Assembly: GCA_008638375.1 (NCBI GenBank)
Contig: CM018032.1
Coordinates: 52,633,732 to 52,697,731, forward strand
Reading direction: 5' to 3'
Origin: Nyssa sinensis
Lineage: Eukaryota > Streptophyta > Magnoliopsida > Cornales > Nyssaceae
DNA: 64,000 nucleotides
The notes below the pieces were generated by a model. It did not search any database. It saw nothing but the letters and a program-made list of their open reading frames with translations, and was not told the DNA's origin. The position numbers and the translations under genes were made by a program. This document shows, in pieces, positions 31,376 through 42,918 of this stretch. Position 1 is the stretch's first letter, and each line of letters starts with the position of its first letter.

Positions 31376-32684
31376 GATAGTGATGTGAAAACTGGTGGAT
31401 GTTATAAACTACGGGGCCTGGTTACCCCTAGTATGCATAATGCATTGAGCTAAAAAATATAAAACTGGTCCCCATACTCAGGTCATACTACACATCCAGA
31501 TGGAGTTTGTGACTAAGCACAAATCCGGCACTGATAAAATATCAAGATCATGCTATTATTCACGGAGAAGAATGCGGATCATAACTGGTTCAAGGCAACA
31601 TAACATAACTATAGCTTTTTACGACTATGTTACCAGGCTGCCGAGAACAAAAACTACTAGCCCCTCTTGGCCCTACGTACAAATGTACAGAATGGTCCTT
31701 TGCACAAATGTACAATAACTCATGATCAAGACAAAACATCATCAATAGATATGGGAATCAAGAGCAAGATACAACATCATAGCTAAGATATTCCACTGAT
31801 AAGCAATATCACATAGTGGAATCATAAAGGATCTGATATGATAATAAAGAGTACAAATGCGTATAGAAGAACTGTGACATGGTTGGGAATGTACTACATG
31901 CGGAGATCGATTATTACTTACCTTGAGTTCTTAACATTGCATTTCCATCCGATTATTACAATAGCTTTTCCATAGCTTTCTTTCCATTTTTCGTCATTTG
32001 AATGATCATATAATCATGGATTAAAAAGATATAGCACATTGAATCGGTATCTATTTCATCTTTATACTTTTGATAAACTCATTAAGTCATAAGGACGTAT
32101 TCGTCACTTTTAGTTTATTACTAGGTCTTATATATAACTTTTCGAGTCTTTTGGATCTCATTTGGTATCTATTTTCGATTACAGGTACACATCGGTCATT
32201 TCTCATTTTATACTTTGACTATTCTAGAGTCCTATTTCGACTTTCAATTTTCATAATTGTACTTATGACAGTCAATTATATCAGATTGGCCCTCTTTTAG
32301 AATTTATTCAGCCTTTATTTTGTATTTTTCATGCTTAGGGGTATTTTGGTCATTTTATATTTTATGCAATTCTGACCCCGAATCATTATTTAGTCATATA
32401 TACGAGTTCCCAATTATTTGGGCCTTCCACTGATATCAATTTCGTGTAATTCGAATTTTATTTAAGCTTCGTATTGTATTAGGGATATTTTGGTAATCTT
32501 ACATCTTATGGTGGGACCACTCCAGAGTCCCCGGATGTCCAGTCTGACATTTTTATTGTGTCTGAAATGTCCAAAAATGTTAAGATAGCCTTTTTTTCGA
32601 ATCTCAATTTGGACTTTATTTGCTTTACATTTTACCCTATTTATAAAATAATTTAATTAATTATTTGATTATTAAATTATTTTT

Positions 32685-33867
32685 GCATAATGGCAAGCCA
32701 TTCTTTCCGTTTTTTATTTTGATATCCAATAGCATACTCGGTGAGGATAACAGTCTCCCTAATTTTCTTACTCGTGAATTTTTGCAGCCCAAAAATGAGC
32801 GGAAAGAAAGACAAGCAGCAGTTACCACAGTCAACTCCTTCCACAGAGAAAACCCCACTAGTTACCCTCTCATACTTTGGCCCCTCAAAGCCCTACACCT
32901 TTCCCACAATCATCTACCTCAGTATCCCAGGGCAGCCAATTCTTTATTCTCAGCAGCCCCCTTCGACCCAATTACAGTCTGTCTCACCCCAATTATGGCA
33001 TTCCAAGTCTACCTCCTAGTCCCTATGAAATCACAGATCCCTTTGATTCTACAAAAGAACAAATGATCATTCCAGCAAAACCCCCAGTTAAAACTTCTTC
33101 AACCCCTTACTTCAAAAAGTCATATTCTATCAATATCTTCTTCAAATTTGACTGATCCAGAATGGATGAGAATGGCTTTGTACCATTTGACTGATTTAGA
33201 AGGATGGTTGGGACTGAAATGATAACCAGAAGGAAAATTGTGGCTAGAATCCAAGGGTCTGGATCAATTAAATTTGAAGATATTCCCAGTAAGCAGGATC
33301 TCCAATAAGATCCTATACCAGAAATTTATCATAATCAACTTCATTTCAGAAAAGGCTTGGGAATCTCATCTCTCCCAGCTCAGAACCATCCCTAACTCCC
33401 TTATCCAATACTCATATTACGACTACAGTCAAGCCTTTACCCGAGCACTTTACATTCAAAATGAGTCTAACGACCACTCGTGGTTTCTCATGTCTGATCA
33501 GAAATTCAAGAGCCAAATACCAACATGGTTCGACGAATGGTGGAACAAATTTGGACTCGTTCCAAAAATACTTCCATCAGTTCAACAGATAGATTCACAA
33601 CCCATTGCACACAAGACTCGGTCTTCTTCTAGCATTGACCAAACTCTATTGAAAGGACAGTCAAAAGAGGAGCTCAAAGAATTAGCTCGACAATTAATGA
33701 TACATGTCTCACAGATGGGTAAAGATCCAGAAACCCAATCTGATGCAGAATCTAGTTGCCACCCTTACCATCCTGCTGATGATTGCTCTAGTCAAGACCC
33801 TTACCATCCTGCTGATGATTGCTCTAGTCAAGACCCATATGCTTTAGACAGTGACTTTGAAATCTGA
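32685..33867 (+). pseudogene. RNase H end and viral ORF2, block D copy 1, with a micro-inversion
   Basis: The RNase H tail (ILSVFYFDIQ-type) leads into the ORF2 ATG at 32795 (MSGKKDKQQLPQSTPSTEKT). A Ser/Pro-rich part and FKKSYSINIFF follow. Bases about 33139-33258 then read in reverse: they match the minus-strand ORF2 at 36370-36490. After this the plus frame resumes and stays open to a proper end, 33238-33867, with IIINFISEKAWESHLSQLRT, YYDYSQAFTRALYIQNESND, WFLMSDQKFKSQIPTWFDEW, a gap that removes the VKWWDKL segment, KEELKELARQLMIHVSQMGK and the acidic DSDFEI end. The motif PYHPADDCSSQD is repeated twice (33-bp duplication at about 33765-33832). Confidence 0.8.
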
Positions 33868-34399
33868 TGCAGTAACATCCAGAAATAATTATGGATGAAT
33901 AGTAAAAGGTATAAACAGTACACTCATAATAGACAAGAAACTATTCATGAACAGTAAAAAGTAACCCCACGCCAGAAAAGCCAACAATACAATTTAGCTT
34001 TTTTCGGGATTCCCTCCGCAGATCCCGTCATTAACTCAGCATCCGAGGTGCTTCCTACTCCTATAAGAAGACAGCTTCTCCTCAATAATAGATAGAATAT
34101 ATTTTAGTTCACTTGAGAGAATTCCTTCAAAGAGAGAACATTTGTGAACACATGTCTCTTATGAATTTTATCTTGTATCTAGTTTTTATTTCTTTTCAGT
34201 TAATTAGGCTTCTAGCCTTTAGTTAATTGTAAGTAATTTTCATATATACAATTCAGTTTTAGTTTTATATTTTACTCATTATTTCCCTTCCCCGGATCGA
34301 CGGTTATACCGCTTCCCCATGCATATACATATGCATAGTTATTTTATATTCTCGGTTCCTCCCCCACTAGCTCGGTCAGTCCCCTTATGGTATCAGCGC
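33868..34399 (+). promoter_or_regulatory. viral promoter/LTR-like region with primer site, block D plus strand
   Basis: ACTATTCATGAACAGTAAAAA-type words at 33890-33965, TATA box CTATAAGAAG at 34061-34070, leader start after AGAGAATTCCTTC, the TATACCGCTTCCCCATGCAT stretch, and a primer site TGGTATCAGCGC (34388-34399) with one mismatch to the classic site. Confidence 0.7.
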
Positions 34400-34449
34400 A
34401 TGAGGGGAAACAATTACAGTTTGCTTAGGGCGAGGGATACAAAACAGCC

Positions 34450-35030
34450 AGGGGTTCGAGGGGCCAAAATATAAAGGTGCAGACTGTTGATACCATGAGG
34501 TGACTGATCGAGCTAGTGGGGGAGGAAGCAAGAATATAAAATAACTATGCATATGGGAGAGGAAACGAGAATATAAAATAACTATACATATACATATGCA
34601 TGGGAAGGCGGTATAACCGTCCATCAGGGGATGGGAAATAATGAGTAAAATATAAAACTAAAACTGAATTGTATACTGTGAAAATTACAATTCATATAAC
34701 TGGAAAGAAATAAAAAGTGGATACAAGATCGAATTCATAAGAGACATGTGTTTACAAATGTTCTCTCTTAGAAGGAATTCTCTCAAGTAAACTAAAATAT
34801 ATTTTGCCGATTACTGAGGAGAAGCTGCCTTCTTATAGGAGTAGGAAGCGCCTCAGATGCTAAGTTAATGGCGGCATTTGCGGAGGGAATCCGAAAAAAA
34901 CTGACTTGTATTGTTGGCCTTTCTGGCGTGGAGTTACTTTTTACTGTTCATGAATAATTTCTTGTCTATCACGAGTTTACTGTTTATACCTTTTACAATT
35001 CATCCATAATTATTTCTGGATGTTACTGCA
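34450..35030 (-). promoter_or_regulatory. viral promoter/LTR-like region, block D minus strand, facing the previous one
   Basis: A short ORF2 N-terminal scrap (34450-34480) is followed on the minus strand by primer site TGGTATCAACAG (34484-34495, degenerate), a 55-bp duplication (34505-34600), the TATA box TCCTATAAGAAGG at 34828-34840 and ACTGTTCATGAA words at 34935-34990. It faces the plus promoter at 34061 across about 770 bp. Confidence 0.66.
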
Positions 35031-35790
35031 TTAGATTTCAAAGTCACTGTCTAAAGCATATGGGTCCTGACTAGAGCAATCATCAGTAGGATGGTAAGGG
35101 TCCTGACTAGAGCAATCATCAGCAAGATGGTAAGGGTGGCAACTGGATTCTGCGTCAGATTGGGTTTCTGGATCTTCACCCATCTATGAGACATGTATCA
35201 TTAACTGTCGAGCTAATTCTTTGAACTCATCTTTTAACTGCCCTTTCAACAGAGTTTGGTCAATGCTAGAAGAAGATCAAGTCCTGTGTGCAATGGGTTG
35301 TGAATCTATCTATTGAACTGATGGGGGAATTCTTTATCAATAAAGGTGACTTGTATTGTTGGCTTTTTGGCGTGGGGTTACTTTTTACTGTTCATGAATA
35401 GTTTATTGTATCATGAGTTTATTGTTTATACCTTTTACTATTCATCCATAATTATTTCTGGATGTTACTGCATCAGATTTCAAAGTCACTGTCTAAAGCA
35501 TATGGGTCCTGGCTAGAGCAATTATCAACAGGATGGTAAGGGTGGCAACTGGATTTTGCATCAGATTGGGTTTCTAGAACTTCACCCATCTGTGAGACAT
35601 GTATCATTAACTATAGAGCTAATTCTTTGAGCTCCTCTTTTGACTGCCCTTTCACAGAGTTTGGTCAATGTTGGAAGAAGACCGAGTCCTGTGTGCAATG
35701 GTTTGTGAGTCTATCTGTTGAACTAATGGGGGAAATTCTTTATCAATAAAGGTGATAAACTCATGATTGAGGTGATAAACTCATGATTGA
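34905..35790. repeat. direct duplication of about 440 bp spanning promoter repeats and ORF2 end
   Basis: GACTTGTATTGTTGG starts both copies (34905 and about 35347). Each holds the GTTACTTTTTACTGTTCATG promoter words and the minus-strand ORF2 tail up to the FIDKEFPP-coding segment. A third partial copy of the ORF2 tail lies at about 35955-36075. Smaller duplications sit inside (34 bp near 35065-35130, 20 bp at 35752-35791). Confidence 0.75.
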
Positions 35791-36719
35791 GTTTATCCCA
35801 CCATTGAACTGAGAATTCTCTTATGACTATATTTTTTTATTAATTGCATAACTCCACTTCATGATCCAAGGTATTTTGTATTTACTTGTCATTAGTAGAA
35901 TTATGGGGAATTGAGCAATGTGTTGGTCTATTGGGAAGACTGTAGCAAAGTATTGCACTAATTCTTTAAGTTCCTCTTTCGACTACTCTTTCAATAGAGT
36001 TTGGTTAATGCTGGAAAAAGACCAAGTCTTGTGTGCAATGGGTTGTGAATCTATCTATTAAACTGATGGGGGAACTGAATAGTGTGTTGGTTTGCTGGGA
36101 AGATTATAGCAAAGTACTGTATGGCTGACTGGAGAGGAGATAGAAGTATTTCTGGAACGAGTCCAAATTTGTTCCACCATTCGCCAAACCATGTTGGTAC
36201 CACGAGTGGTTGTTAGACTCATTGTAGTCGTAATATGAGTATTGGATATGGGAGTTAGGGATGGTTCTAAGCTGGGAAGAATGAAATCCCCAAGCCTTTT
36301 CTGAAATAAGGTTGATTATGATGAATTTCTAGTATAGGGTCTTATTGGGATCCTGCTTACTAGGAATATCTTCAAATTTGACTAATCCAGAATAGATGAG
36401 AATGGCTTTGTACCATTTGACTGATTTAGAAGGATGGTTGGGAATGAAATGCCAACCAGAAGGAAAATAACTTATGGCTAGAATCCAAGGGTCTTAGATC
36501 TTAATTTTATGGGGTTCAATGAAGAAGAAGATATTGACAGAATACGACTTTTTGAAGTAAGGAGTTGAAGAAGTTTTAACTGGGGGTTTTGCTGGAATGA
36601 TCCTTTGTTTTTTTGTAGGATCAAAGGGATCAGTGATTTCATAGGGATTGGGAGATAACCTAGTTAGAGCTGAACCATAACTGGGGAGACTTGGAATGCC
36701 ATAATTGGGGTGAGGCAGA
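35030..36719 (-). pseudogene. viral ORF2, block D minus strand, broken
   Basis: Minus-strand ORF2 from its Pro/Ser-rich half (PYEITDPFDPTKKQRIIPAK) at about 36660 to the acidic end at 35035. Core words WNKFGLVPEILLSPLQSAI-type, YYDYNESNNHSWYQHGLAN-type and FFIEPHKIKI-type are recognisable but interrupted by frameshifts and by the triplicated C-terminal part. No open stretch exceeds about 60 codons. Confidence 0.75.
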
Positions 36720-37850
36720 TTAGGGTTTGTTTGGTTATAAATTCAAAAACAAATTTTCAAAAACTTGTTTGTTTAGCCACCAAAAAAACAAAATTCAAAA
36801 CTTCATTTTAAATTCAAACAAAGTTCAAATTCCAAGAAATTTTATCCAAACAATGGTTCAAATTTCAAGAAATTAATTATCAAATTAAATTTTATTTGAT
36901 TTGACAATGATATTAATATATATTATATTTATAAAATATTATATTATAATTTATATTATACATATAAAATATTATTTTATAATATGCCAAACTTATGATA
37001 TATAACTTTAATTTTAAAAAATATTATATAATTTAATAATTAATATATGTTATATTAATTAATCAAATTTGTTAAATCTTGTTATTTTTATTAAATTCGA
37101 ATAAAATTAAATTTTTTATATCATATTTAATTAAATGTATTAAATTCCGATCACATTTTTTAAGAATATTAAAAATTGTGAAAATGTAATTTAGATATAA
37201 TTGGTTTCAAAATATTGATTTTTAAAAAATTGTGAAAATGTATTTGAATATGATAATCTAAATTATAAAATAGTAAAAAAATTTAAGATTAATAGTTTGT
37301 CAATAACGTATCCCACGTTTTAAAATTAAAAATTTATTTTTTAAAATCTAAACAAATAAAGGGGGGGCAGTTTTTATTTTCAAAAAATATTATAATAAAA
37401 TAATAAAAAATATAAATTTCATATATTTAAAAAATAAATACTCACCCCAAGCGAATAGGACATTGATCTTAAATCCGTCAACGGTCTTATTCGTTGGGAA
37501 AGCAATTGATCTTCCTAAATAAAGATCATGTAAATTATAAAAATGTATTTCGATATGATAATCTAAATTTTAAAAAAAAAAAAATTAATTTCAAAATCTT
37601 GTAATTTGAAATTAAAAATCTTATTTTAAAAACATAACCAAACATTTTTTATCTTTTTTCAAATTAATCAATCCAAACAATTTCAAATTCCAAGCAATTA
37701 CTTAAAAACACTTCTCAAAATATTTCTTAGAACTCAAACTCTCAAAAACTATCTAAACAATGGTTCAAATTCTAAGAAATTACTTAAAAACACTTCTAAA
37801 AAAAATTTCTTAAAACTCTAACTCTCAAAACCTATCCAAACATAACCTAA
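36720..37850. mobile_element. MITE-like non-autonomous DNA element inside the viral block
   Basis: Very AT-rich, non-coding, about 1.13 kb. Ends form an imperfect inverted repeat: left TTAGGGTTTGTTTGGTTA, right (reverse complement) TTAGGTTATGTTTGGATA, 15 of 18 matching. Subterminal words such as GGTTCAAATTCTAAGAAATT recur near both ends. No target duplication is certain, and the viral ORF2 parts on its two sides overlap (the GTAACCTAGTTAGAGCTGAA block occurs at about 36655 and 37935) instead of adjoining, so it may have arrived together with a rearrangement. Confidence 0.55.
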
Positions 37851-37854
37851 TTGT

Positions 37855-38125
37855 TTCCCATCCAATAGGGGAGGAAACAAATGAGGGGACTGATCGAAAT
37901 GCTTTAGGTCGGTGATTTCATAGGGATTGGAAGGTAACCTAGTTAGAGCTGAACTATAACTAGGGAGACTTGGAATGCCATAACTGGGGCAAGGCAGACT
38001 GTAATTGTGTCGAAGAGGGCTGCTGAGAGTAGAGAATCGGCTGCCCTAGGATACTGAGGGAGATGACTGTGGGAAAGGTGCAGGGGTTCGAGGGGCCAAA
38101 GTACGAGGGGATCGGTGATTCTCTA
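37855..38125 (-). pseudogene. viral ORF2 N-terminal fragment, minus strand, block D
   Basis: Minus-strand Pro/Ser-rich segment (LPCPSYGIPSLPSYSSALTR near 37935-37995, then SLSILGQPILYSQQPSSTQL-type) ending at a near-palindrome around 38125 where the orientation flips. A primer-side scrap (GAGGGGACTGATCGA) sits at its left edge. Confidence 0.7.
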
Positions 38126-38129
38126 TTCT

Positions 38130-39403
38130 CCCTCGGTATTAACAGTACGAGGACCCTACTAGTTACCCCTCATACTTTGCCCCTCGAACCCCTGTACCTT
38201 TCCCACAGTCATATCCCTTAGTATCCTAGGGCAGCCGATTCTCTATTCTCAACAGCCCCCTTCGACCCAATTACAATCTGCCTCACCCTAGTTATGGCAT
38301 TCCAAGTCTCCCCAGTTATAGTTCAGCTCTAGCTAGGTTACCTCCCAGTCCCTATGAAAACACTGATCCCTTTTATCTTATAAAAGAACAAAAGATCATT
38401 CCAGCAAAACCCCCAGTTAAAACTTCTTCAACCCCTTACTTAAAAAAGTCATATTCTATCAATATCTTCTTCATTGAACCCCATAAGATTAAGATCCAAG
38501 ACCTTTGGGGTCTTGGATCCTAGCCATAAGTTATTTTCCTTCTGGTTGGCATTTCATTCACAACCATCATTCTAAATTAGTCAAATGGTACAAAGTCATT
38601 CTCATCCATTCTGGATCAGTCAAATTTGAAGATATTTCTAGTAAGCAGGATCCCAATAAGATCATATACCAAAAATTCATCATAATCAACTTCATTTCAG
38701 AAAAGGCTTGGGGATCTTCCCAGCTCAAAACCATCCCTAACTCCCCTATCCAATACTCATATTACGACTACAGTTAGGCTTTTACCCGAGCACTCCACAT
38801 TCAAAATGAGTCTAACAACCACTCGTGGTTTCTCATGTTTGATCAGAAATTCAAGAGCCAAATACCAACATGGTTCGGCGAATAGTGGAAAAAATTTGGA
38901 CTTGTTCCAGAAATACTTCCATCTCTTCTCCAAACAGCCATGCAGTACTTTGCTACAATCTTCCCAACAGACCAGCACATTGTTCAGTTCCCCATAATTC
39001 TACTAATGACAAGTAAATACAAAATACCTTAGATCATGAAGTGGAGTTATGCAATTAATAAAAATACAGTCACAAGAGAATTCTCAGTTAAATGGTGGGA
39101 TAAACTCAATCATGATCGATTTATCACCTTTATTGATAAAGAATTTCCCCCATCAGTTCAATAGATAGATTCACAACCCATTGCACACAGGACTTGGTCT
39201 TCTTCCAACATTGACCAAATTCTGTTGAAAAGGTAATCAAAAGAAAAGCTCAAAGAATTAGCTCGACAGTTAATGATACATGTCTCACAGATGGGTAAAG
39301 ATCCAAAAGCCCAATCTGATGTAGAATCCAATTGCCACCCTTACCATCTAATGATTGCTCTACTCAGGACTCATATGCTTTAGACAGTGACTTTGAAATC
39401 TGA
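38130..39403 (+). pseudogene. viral ORF2, block D second plus copy
   Basis: Runs from the Pro/Ser-rich half through FFIEPHKIKIQDL, WHFIHNHHSKLVKWYKVILI, FIIINFISEKAWGSS, YYDYS-stop-AFTRALHIQNES, HSWFLMFDQKFKSQIPTWFG, then KIWTCSRNTS-type frameshifted DNA, KWWDKLNHDRFITFIDKEF and the DSDFEI end at 39403. Stops and shifts every 60-90 codons. A seven-residue RIMIQ-type acidic segment is shortened near 39350. Confidence 0.76.
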
Positions 39404-40147
39404 TGCAGTAACTTCCAAAAATAATTATGGATGACTAGTAAAAGGTATAAACAGTAAACTCGTGATAGACAAGAAATTATTCATGAACAGTAAAAAGTAA
39501 CCCTACGCCAGAAAAGCCAACAGTACAAGTCAGCTTTTTTCAGGATTCCTTTCGGAAATCCCGCCATTAACTCAGCATCCGAGGCGCTTCCTACTCTTAT
39601 AAGAAGGCAACTTCTCTTCAATAATCGGCAGCATATATTTTAGTTCACTTGAGAGAATTCCTTCAAAGAGAGAACATTTGTAAACACATGTCTCTTATGA
39701 ATTATATCTTGTATCCAGTTTTTATTTCTTTCCAGTTAATCAGGCTTCTAACCTTTAGTTAATTGTAAGTAATTTTCATATATACAATTCAGTTTTAGTT
39801 TTATATTTTACTCATTATTTCCCATCCCGTGATGGATGGTTATACTACCTCCCCATGCATATGCATAGTTATTTTATATGTTTACTCTTCTTTTTCTGTT
39901 TATATGTATCGTTTCTTTATTTTTCCTCCTTAGTTGACTCTGCACCTCCCTGGAAGTCCACAGACTACCTAGACTGAGTAAGTCCTGTTTAGCTAAGAAG
40001 AGCGCATAAGGCAGAAAGTCTTACTAGTCCTTAATAGTTGGGAACAAATATATTAGACCCTCACTTAGGAAGAAGATAAAAAAACACTACACCTAAACAA
40101 TAAAAAGAATAGTAAATTTTGCGTAATTTAATCAATTATTTCTCAAA
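39404..40147 (+). promoter_or_regulatory. viral promoter region and leader with the primer site deleted
   Basis: ACAGTAAACTCGTG and GAACAGTAAAAAG words (39440-39500), TATA box CTTATAAGAAGG at 39596-39607, then TGCATAGTTATTTTATAT where the sequence jumps at about 39879 into the leader (TTTACTCTTC, later CACCTCCCTGGAAGTCCACAG). The 40-50 bp with the primer site are lost. The leader leads to the ORF1 ATG at 40148. Confidence 0.68.
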
Positions 40148-40965
40148 TGAATAGGTTATTCAGATCCAGTTCAACCGCTTCTTCTTCTTCTATCCCCTCT
40201 ATACTTGATATAATTAACAGTGAAAACTACCAAGTAAACTAAGATAGCCAACCTCTTAGAAACTGGAACATCCCCAAATCAGCCAAATCTACCAAGTATC
40301 TTCCTGGTTAGGATCTCATTCATTCTCCAATAACCTTAATGTAAAAACAGTAGAGCAAACCTATGCTTTAAATAAAGAACAAATAAAATGTCAACTATTT
40401 ACCCAATCAATAATAAATGACCACATTAAAAAAGGATATAACTTCATTCACATAAGATTAGTTCAAGTCGGTATCAACCTTCTCATCTGACGAGGTTTAA
40501 ATGCTTCAGTCTTCTTAGCCCTCAAAGATGCCAAGCACATCAATTTTCCAGATAGTCTCTTACGATTAATGGAATCACTTCTACATCAAGGACCAGTCCA
40601 CTTTGACTGTTTCCTATACTTCATAGTTAGTTTTCAAGACCCTCATATATTGAAAACCCTTACACTTCATATTCAAACATTTGGCACCAATATGCTAGAA
40701 GCAACAAGACAGTTAGCATTAGTTTATCGCATTTATTATAAATGTTTTAAGACTGATTTAGATGCTTTAGCAGTAAACAAAAGTCCTAAGGATAAAACTA
40801 TCCTTATCTAGTCATATTCAGACGGAGCCAACATCCAGGTTCCAAAGTCCATCCAGTGGTCCAATGTAACCCTTCCCTCTTCATGGATCATTGAAAATGA
40901 AAATCACCCTATACCAAGACCCACAGAAACCAACGTTGACCTTATCCAACAGTTCCAAATCTGAA
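40148..40965 (+). pseudogene. viral movement protein, block D, broken
   Basis: Plus strand. MNRLFRSSSTASSSSIPSIL opens the domain, followed by stops and a frameshift near 40285. The later half is open at 40569-40811: FIVSFQDPHILKTLTLHIQT, NMLEATRQLALVYRIYYKCF, NKSPKDKTILI, then TAG (CAG in kin). VTLPSSWIIENENHP follows. About 60 bp are missing at about 40960 (VDLIQQFQ joins SELSTPRSEK), compared with the copy at 25471. Confidence 0.78.
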
Positions 40966-42918
40966 CTTTCAACACCTAGATCTGAAAAGTTAATACCTAG
41001 ACAAAAACGAGATATAAACTTGGATCTTCAAGGTCTAAAGTTAAAATCTCAAATTAACATTCCTTGTTATACATCACAATCACAGATTTTAGACAATAAA
41101 GGTGAGACAGTCACATCTCCTAGTCCCACGGACTTTGAGACCGAAGAAATTCATCATGAACTCAATATACTTAGTAAAGAGTTCATTATTGACTCAATTA
41201 CCTTAAACATAGATTTTGCCTCTAAGAAAAATAGAGCCAAAAGAGAACAGTATAGGGCTAGTCACACTAAGGAACAAAAGTTAGACATTTACACTAAATG
41301 GCGAGAATTTATGCAGGAACGACATGAAAACACCCCATTCTTTAGTTATGTAGAGAATCGTTATGCACAACACTCTAAGTGCCACACTCTTACCAAAGTC
41401 AAATGGATTAAGGAAGGCAAGACCCTCCTATAGGAACCATCATAGTCCAACATTTAGGATCAGAAGTAGTTGATTCACCTTTCAAACTATCCCCGATAGA
41501 TGAAGCGTTTCATCTAGGAAGATAGTTGAACAGAACAACTACACTAACCAATGTTTAATTACAATTGGAAAACAGTTAGATAAAATTGAGAAAATAGTTG
41601 ACAACAAACAGTCTACTCCTTCTCAACCCTCTTTTTCCATCCAGCTAGAAAAACCCTTAATCAAGTTACCCGAAGTAAAACTATGAAATAAACCTCTCTC
41701 TAAAACCACAACGACTTTAGAACAAGTTAATAAAATGCTCCAAGACTTAGTTATACCAATCAAAACAGAAACTCCCAGTTCTTCTAAAAATATAGTAACA
41801 ATAGCCAAAACAGAAGCTACAGATAGTTTTGAATCATCAACTGATGATGATAATACTTTACAAACTCAGTACTAGCAATTAAACCAGTTATAAGACCAGT
41901 TTCAAGGTCTTAAAATTAATAAATTCCATTGATCTCGAATTAACCCTACTAGTAGAACCAACAATAGGTATAGTCGTCCTACCCCTCCTGATCTCCAATA
42001 TGAAGAACGACTACTCCATAGTCAATTCTCATTTTCATCTGATCGCCTCTATGAATGAAATATAGATGACTATTTAGAACAAGAAATCTTGAACAAGCTC
42101 AGTCACATGACTGCCAATTTTTTCTATCTTGAGAAAAATAACAATCCCTAGAGTGATGTAGTAAAATTATTAGTTTTAGGTTTCACAGGAAAACTTCTCA
42201 CTTGGTGGGAAACCCAAGAATCTATTATCCACGCAGTTAAACGAGACCTTGACGGTAACCCAATATTTGATGAAACAATAGGTCAAGGAGTACCCAATGG
42301 AGTCAATACCCTTATTTACACAATTACTAAACATTTCATATGTAACCGAGTAATCTTAGATGCCCTACACTTAGTGATTTTGAATGGTATGCAGACGTCT
42401 TCTATTCAAGAGTTATGCTTCGAGATGATAGTAACTCTCCATTCTGGAAAGAAAAATTCATTAATGGCCTCCCTAGTCTTTTTGCCTATAAGATTAGAGA
42501 AATCCTCAGTAAAGACACTGGAGTCACAGATTACCCCAGTTTAACATACGGTGATATCATTTGCATAGTTTGCAAAGAAAGCATGCGAATCTACATTGAC
42601 TTGAAAATCAGTAATCAAGCCTCTAGAAACAAGAAAAGAGCCAAGTATGAACTTGAAAATTTCTGTGTCCAATATGGCTTACCCTCAGTTGCACCATCAG
42701 TTGCACCATCCAAACAAAGAATATGTAGTCATCATCAGGATAATCACCATAGGTATCATCGCACTCATCAACAAAGCCACAGACATAGTCATAAAAATAG
42801 AAAAAAACCACCACCAAGGTGAGCATAGTAACAAACAGACACGTAGTTACTAAAAAACAAATCGTAGAAAGAAGACTTCTACTAGTAAACATTCAACTCG
42901 CAAAGCAACATCTGCTTA
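40966..42918 (+). pseudogene. viral coat protein domain, block D, ends before the zinc knuckle
   Basis: The piece 40891-41433 is open for 180 codons and shows the movement-coat junction uninterrupted: KLIPRQKRDINLDLQGLKLK, where copy 3 has a stop in place of the Gln. Then REQYRASHTKEQKLDIYTKW, TIGKQLDKIEKIVDN, the acidic STDDDNTLQTQY with TAG, the capsid core (FEWYADVFYSRVMLRDDSNS, FWKEKFINGLPSLFAYKIRE, open 42415-42822) and the basic His-rich tail. It is cut at about 42918, a few codons before the knuckle, by the flanking host DNA. Confidence 0.8.

Larger units (their letters stand above)
30165..32684 (-). mobile_element. left part of a probable large solo LTR (Ty3/gypsy-like), interrupted by virus
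   Basis: Non-coding sequence with features common in long plant gypsy LTRs, including an ATGAGCTAAACTAAGCTCAG block. Together with 42919-44636 it could form one LTR: on the minus strand that right part begins TGTAATACCCCGAAAATTT, a typical plant LTR 5' end, and the left end near 30165 ends in CA on the minus strand. Without the viral insert it would be about 4.2 kb. A short TGTG flank is possible at both ends but is too low in complexity to trust. No gag-pol is visible nearby, hence solo LTR. Confidence 0.45.
32685..42918. mobile_element. second endogenous pararetrovirus block (sister lineage)
   Basis: About 10.2 kb of viral DNA in four orientation segments: plus 32685-34399, minus 34450-36719, a non-viral insertion 36720-37850, minus 37855-38125, plus 38130-42918. 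The gene content matches the first array but the sequence is visibly different (for example MNRLFRSSSTASSSSIPSIL for the movement start), so it is a related but separate lineage. It is flanked by an almost perfect 28/29-bp direct repeat, 32657-32684 and 42919-42947. Confidence 0.85.

Noticed and set aside
4575..42918. Ty3/gypsy LTR retrotransposon as the source of the RT and protease
   Set aside because: No integrase is present, a movement protein opens ORF1, the order is MP-CP-AP-RT-RNase H and the primer site is of the iMet caulimovirid type.
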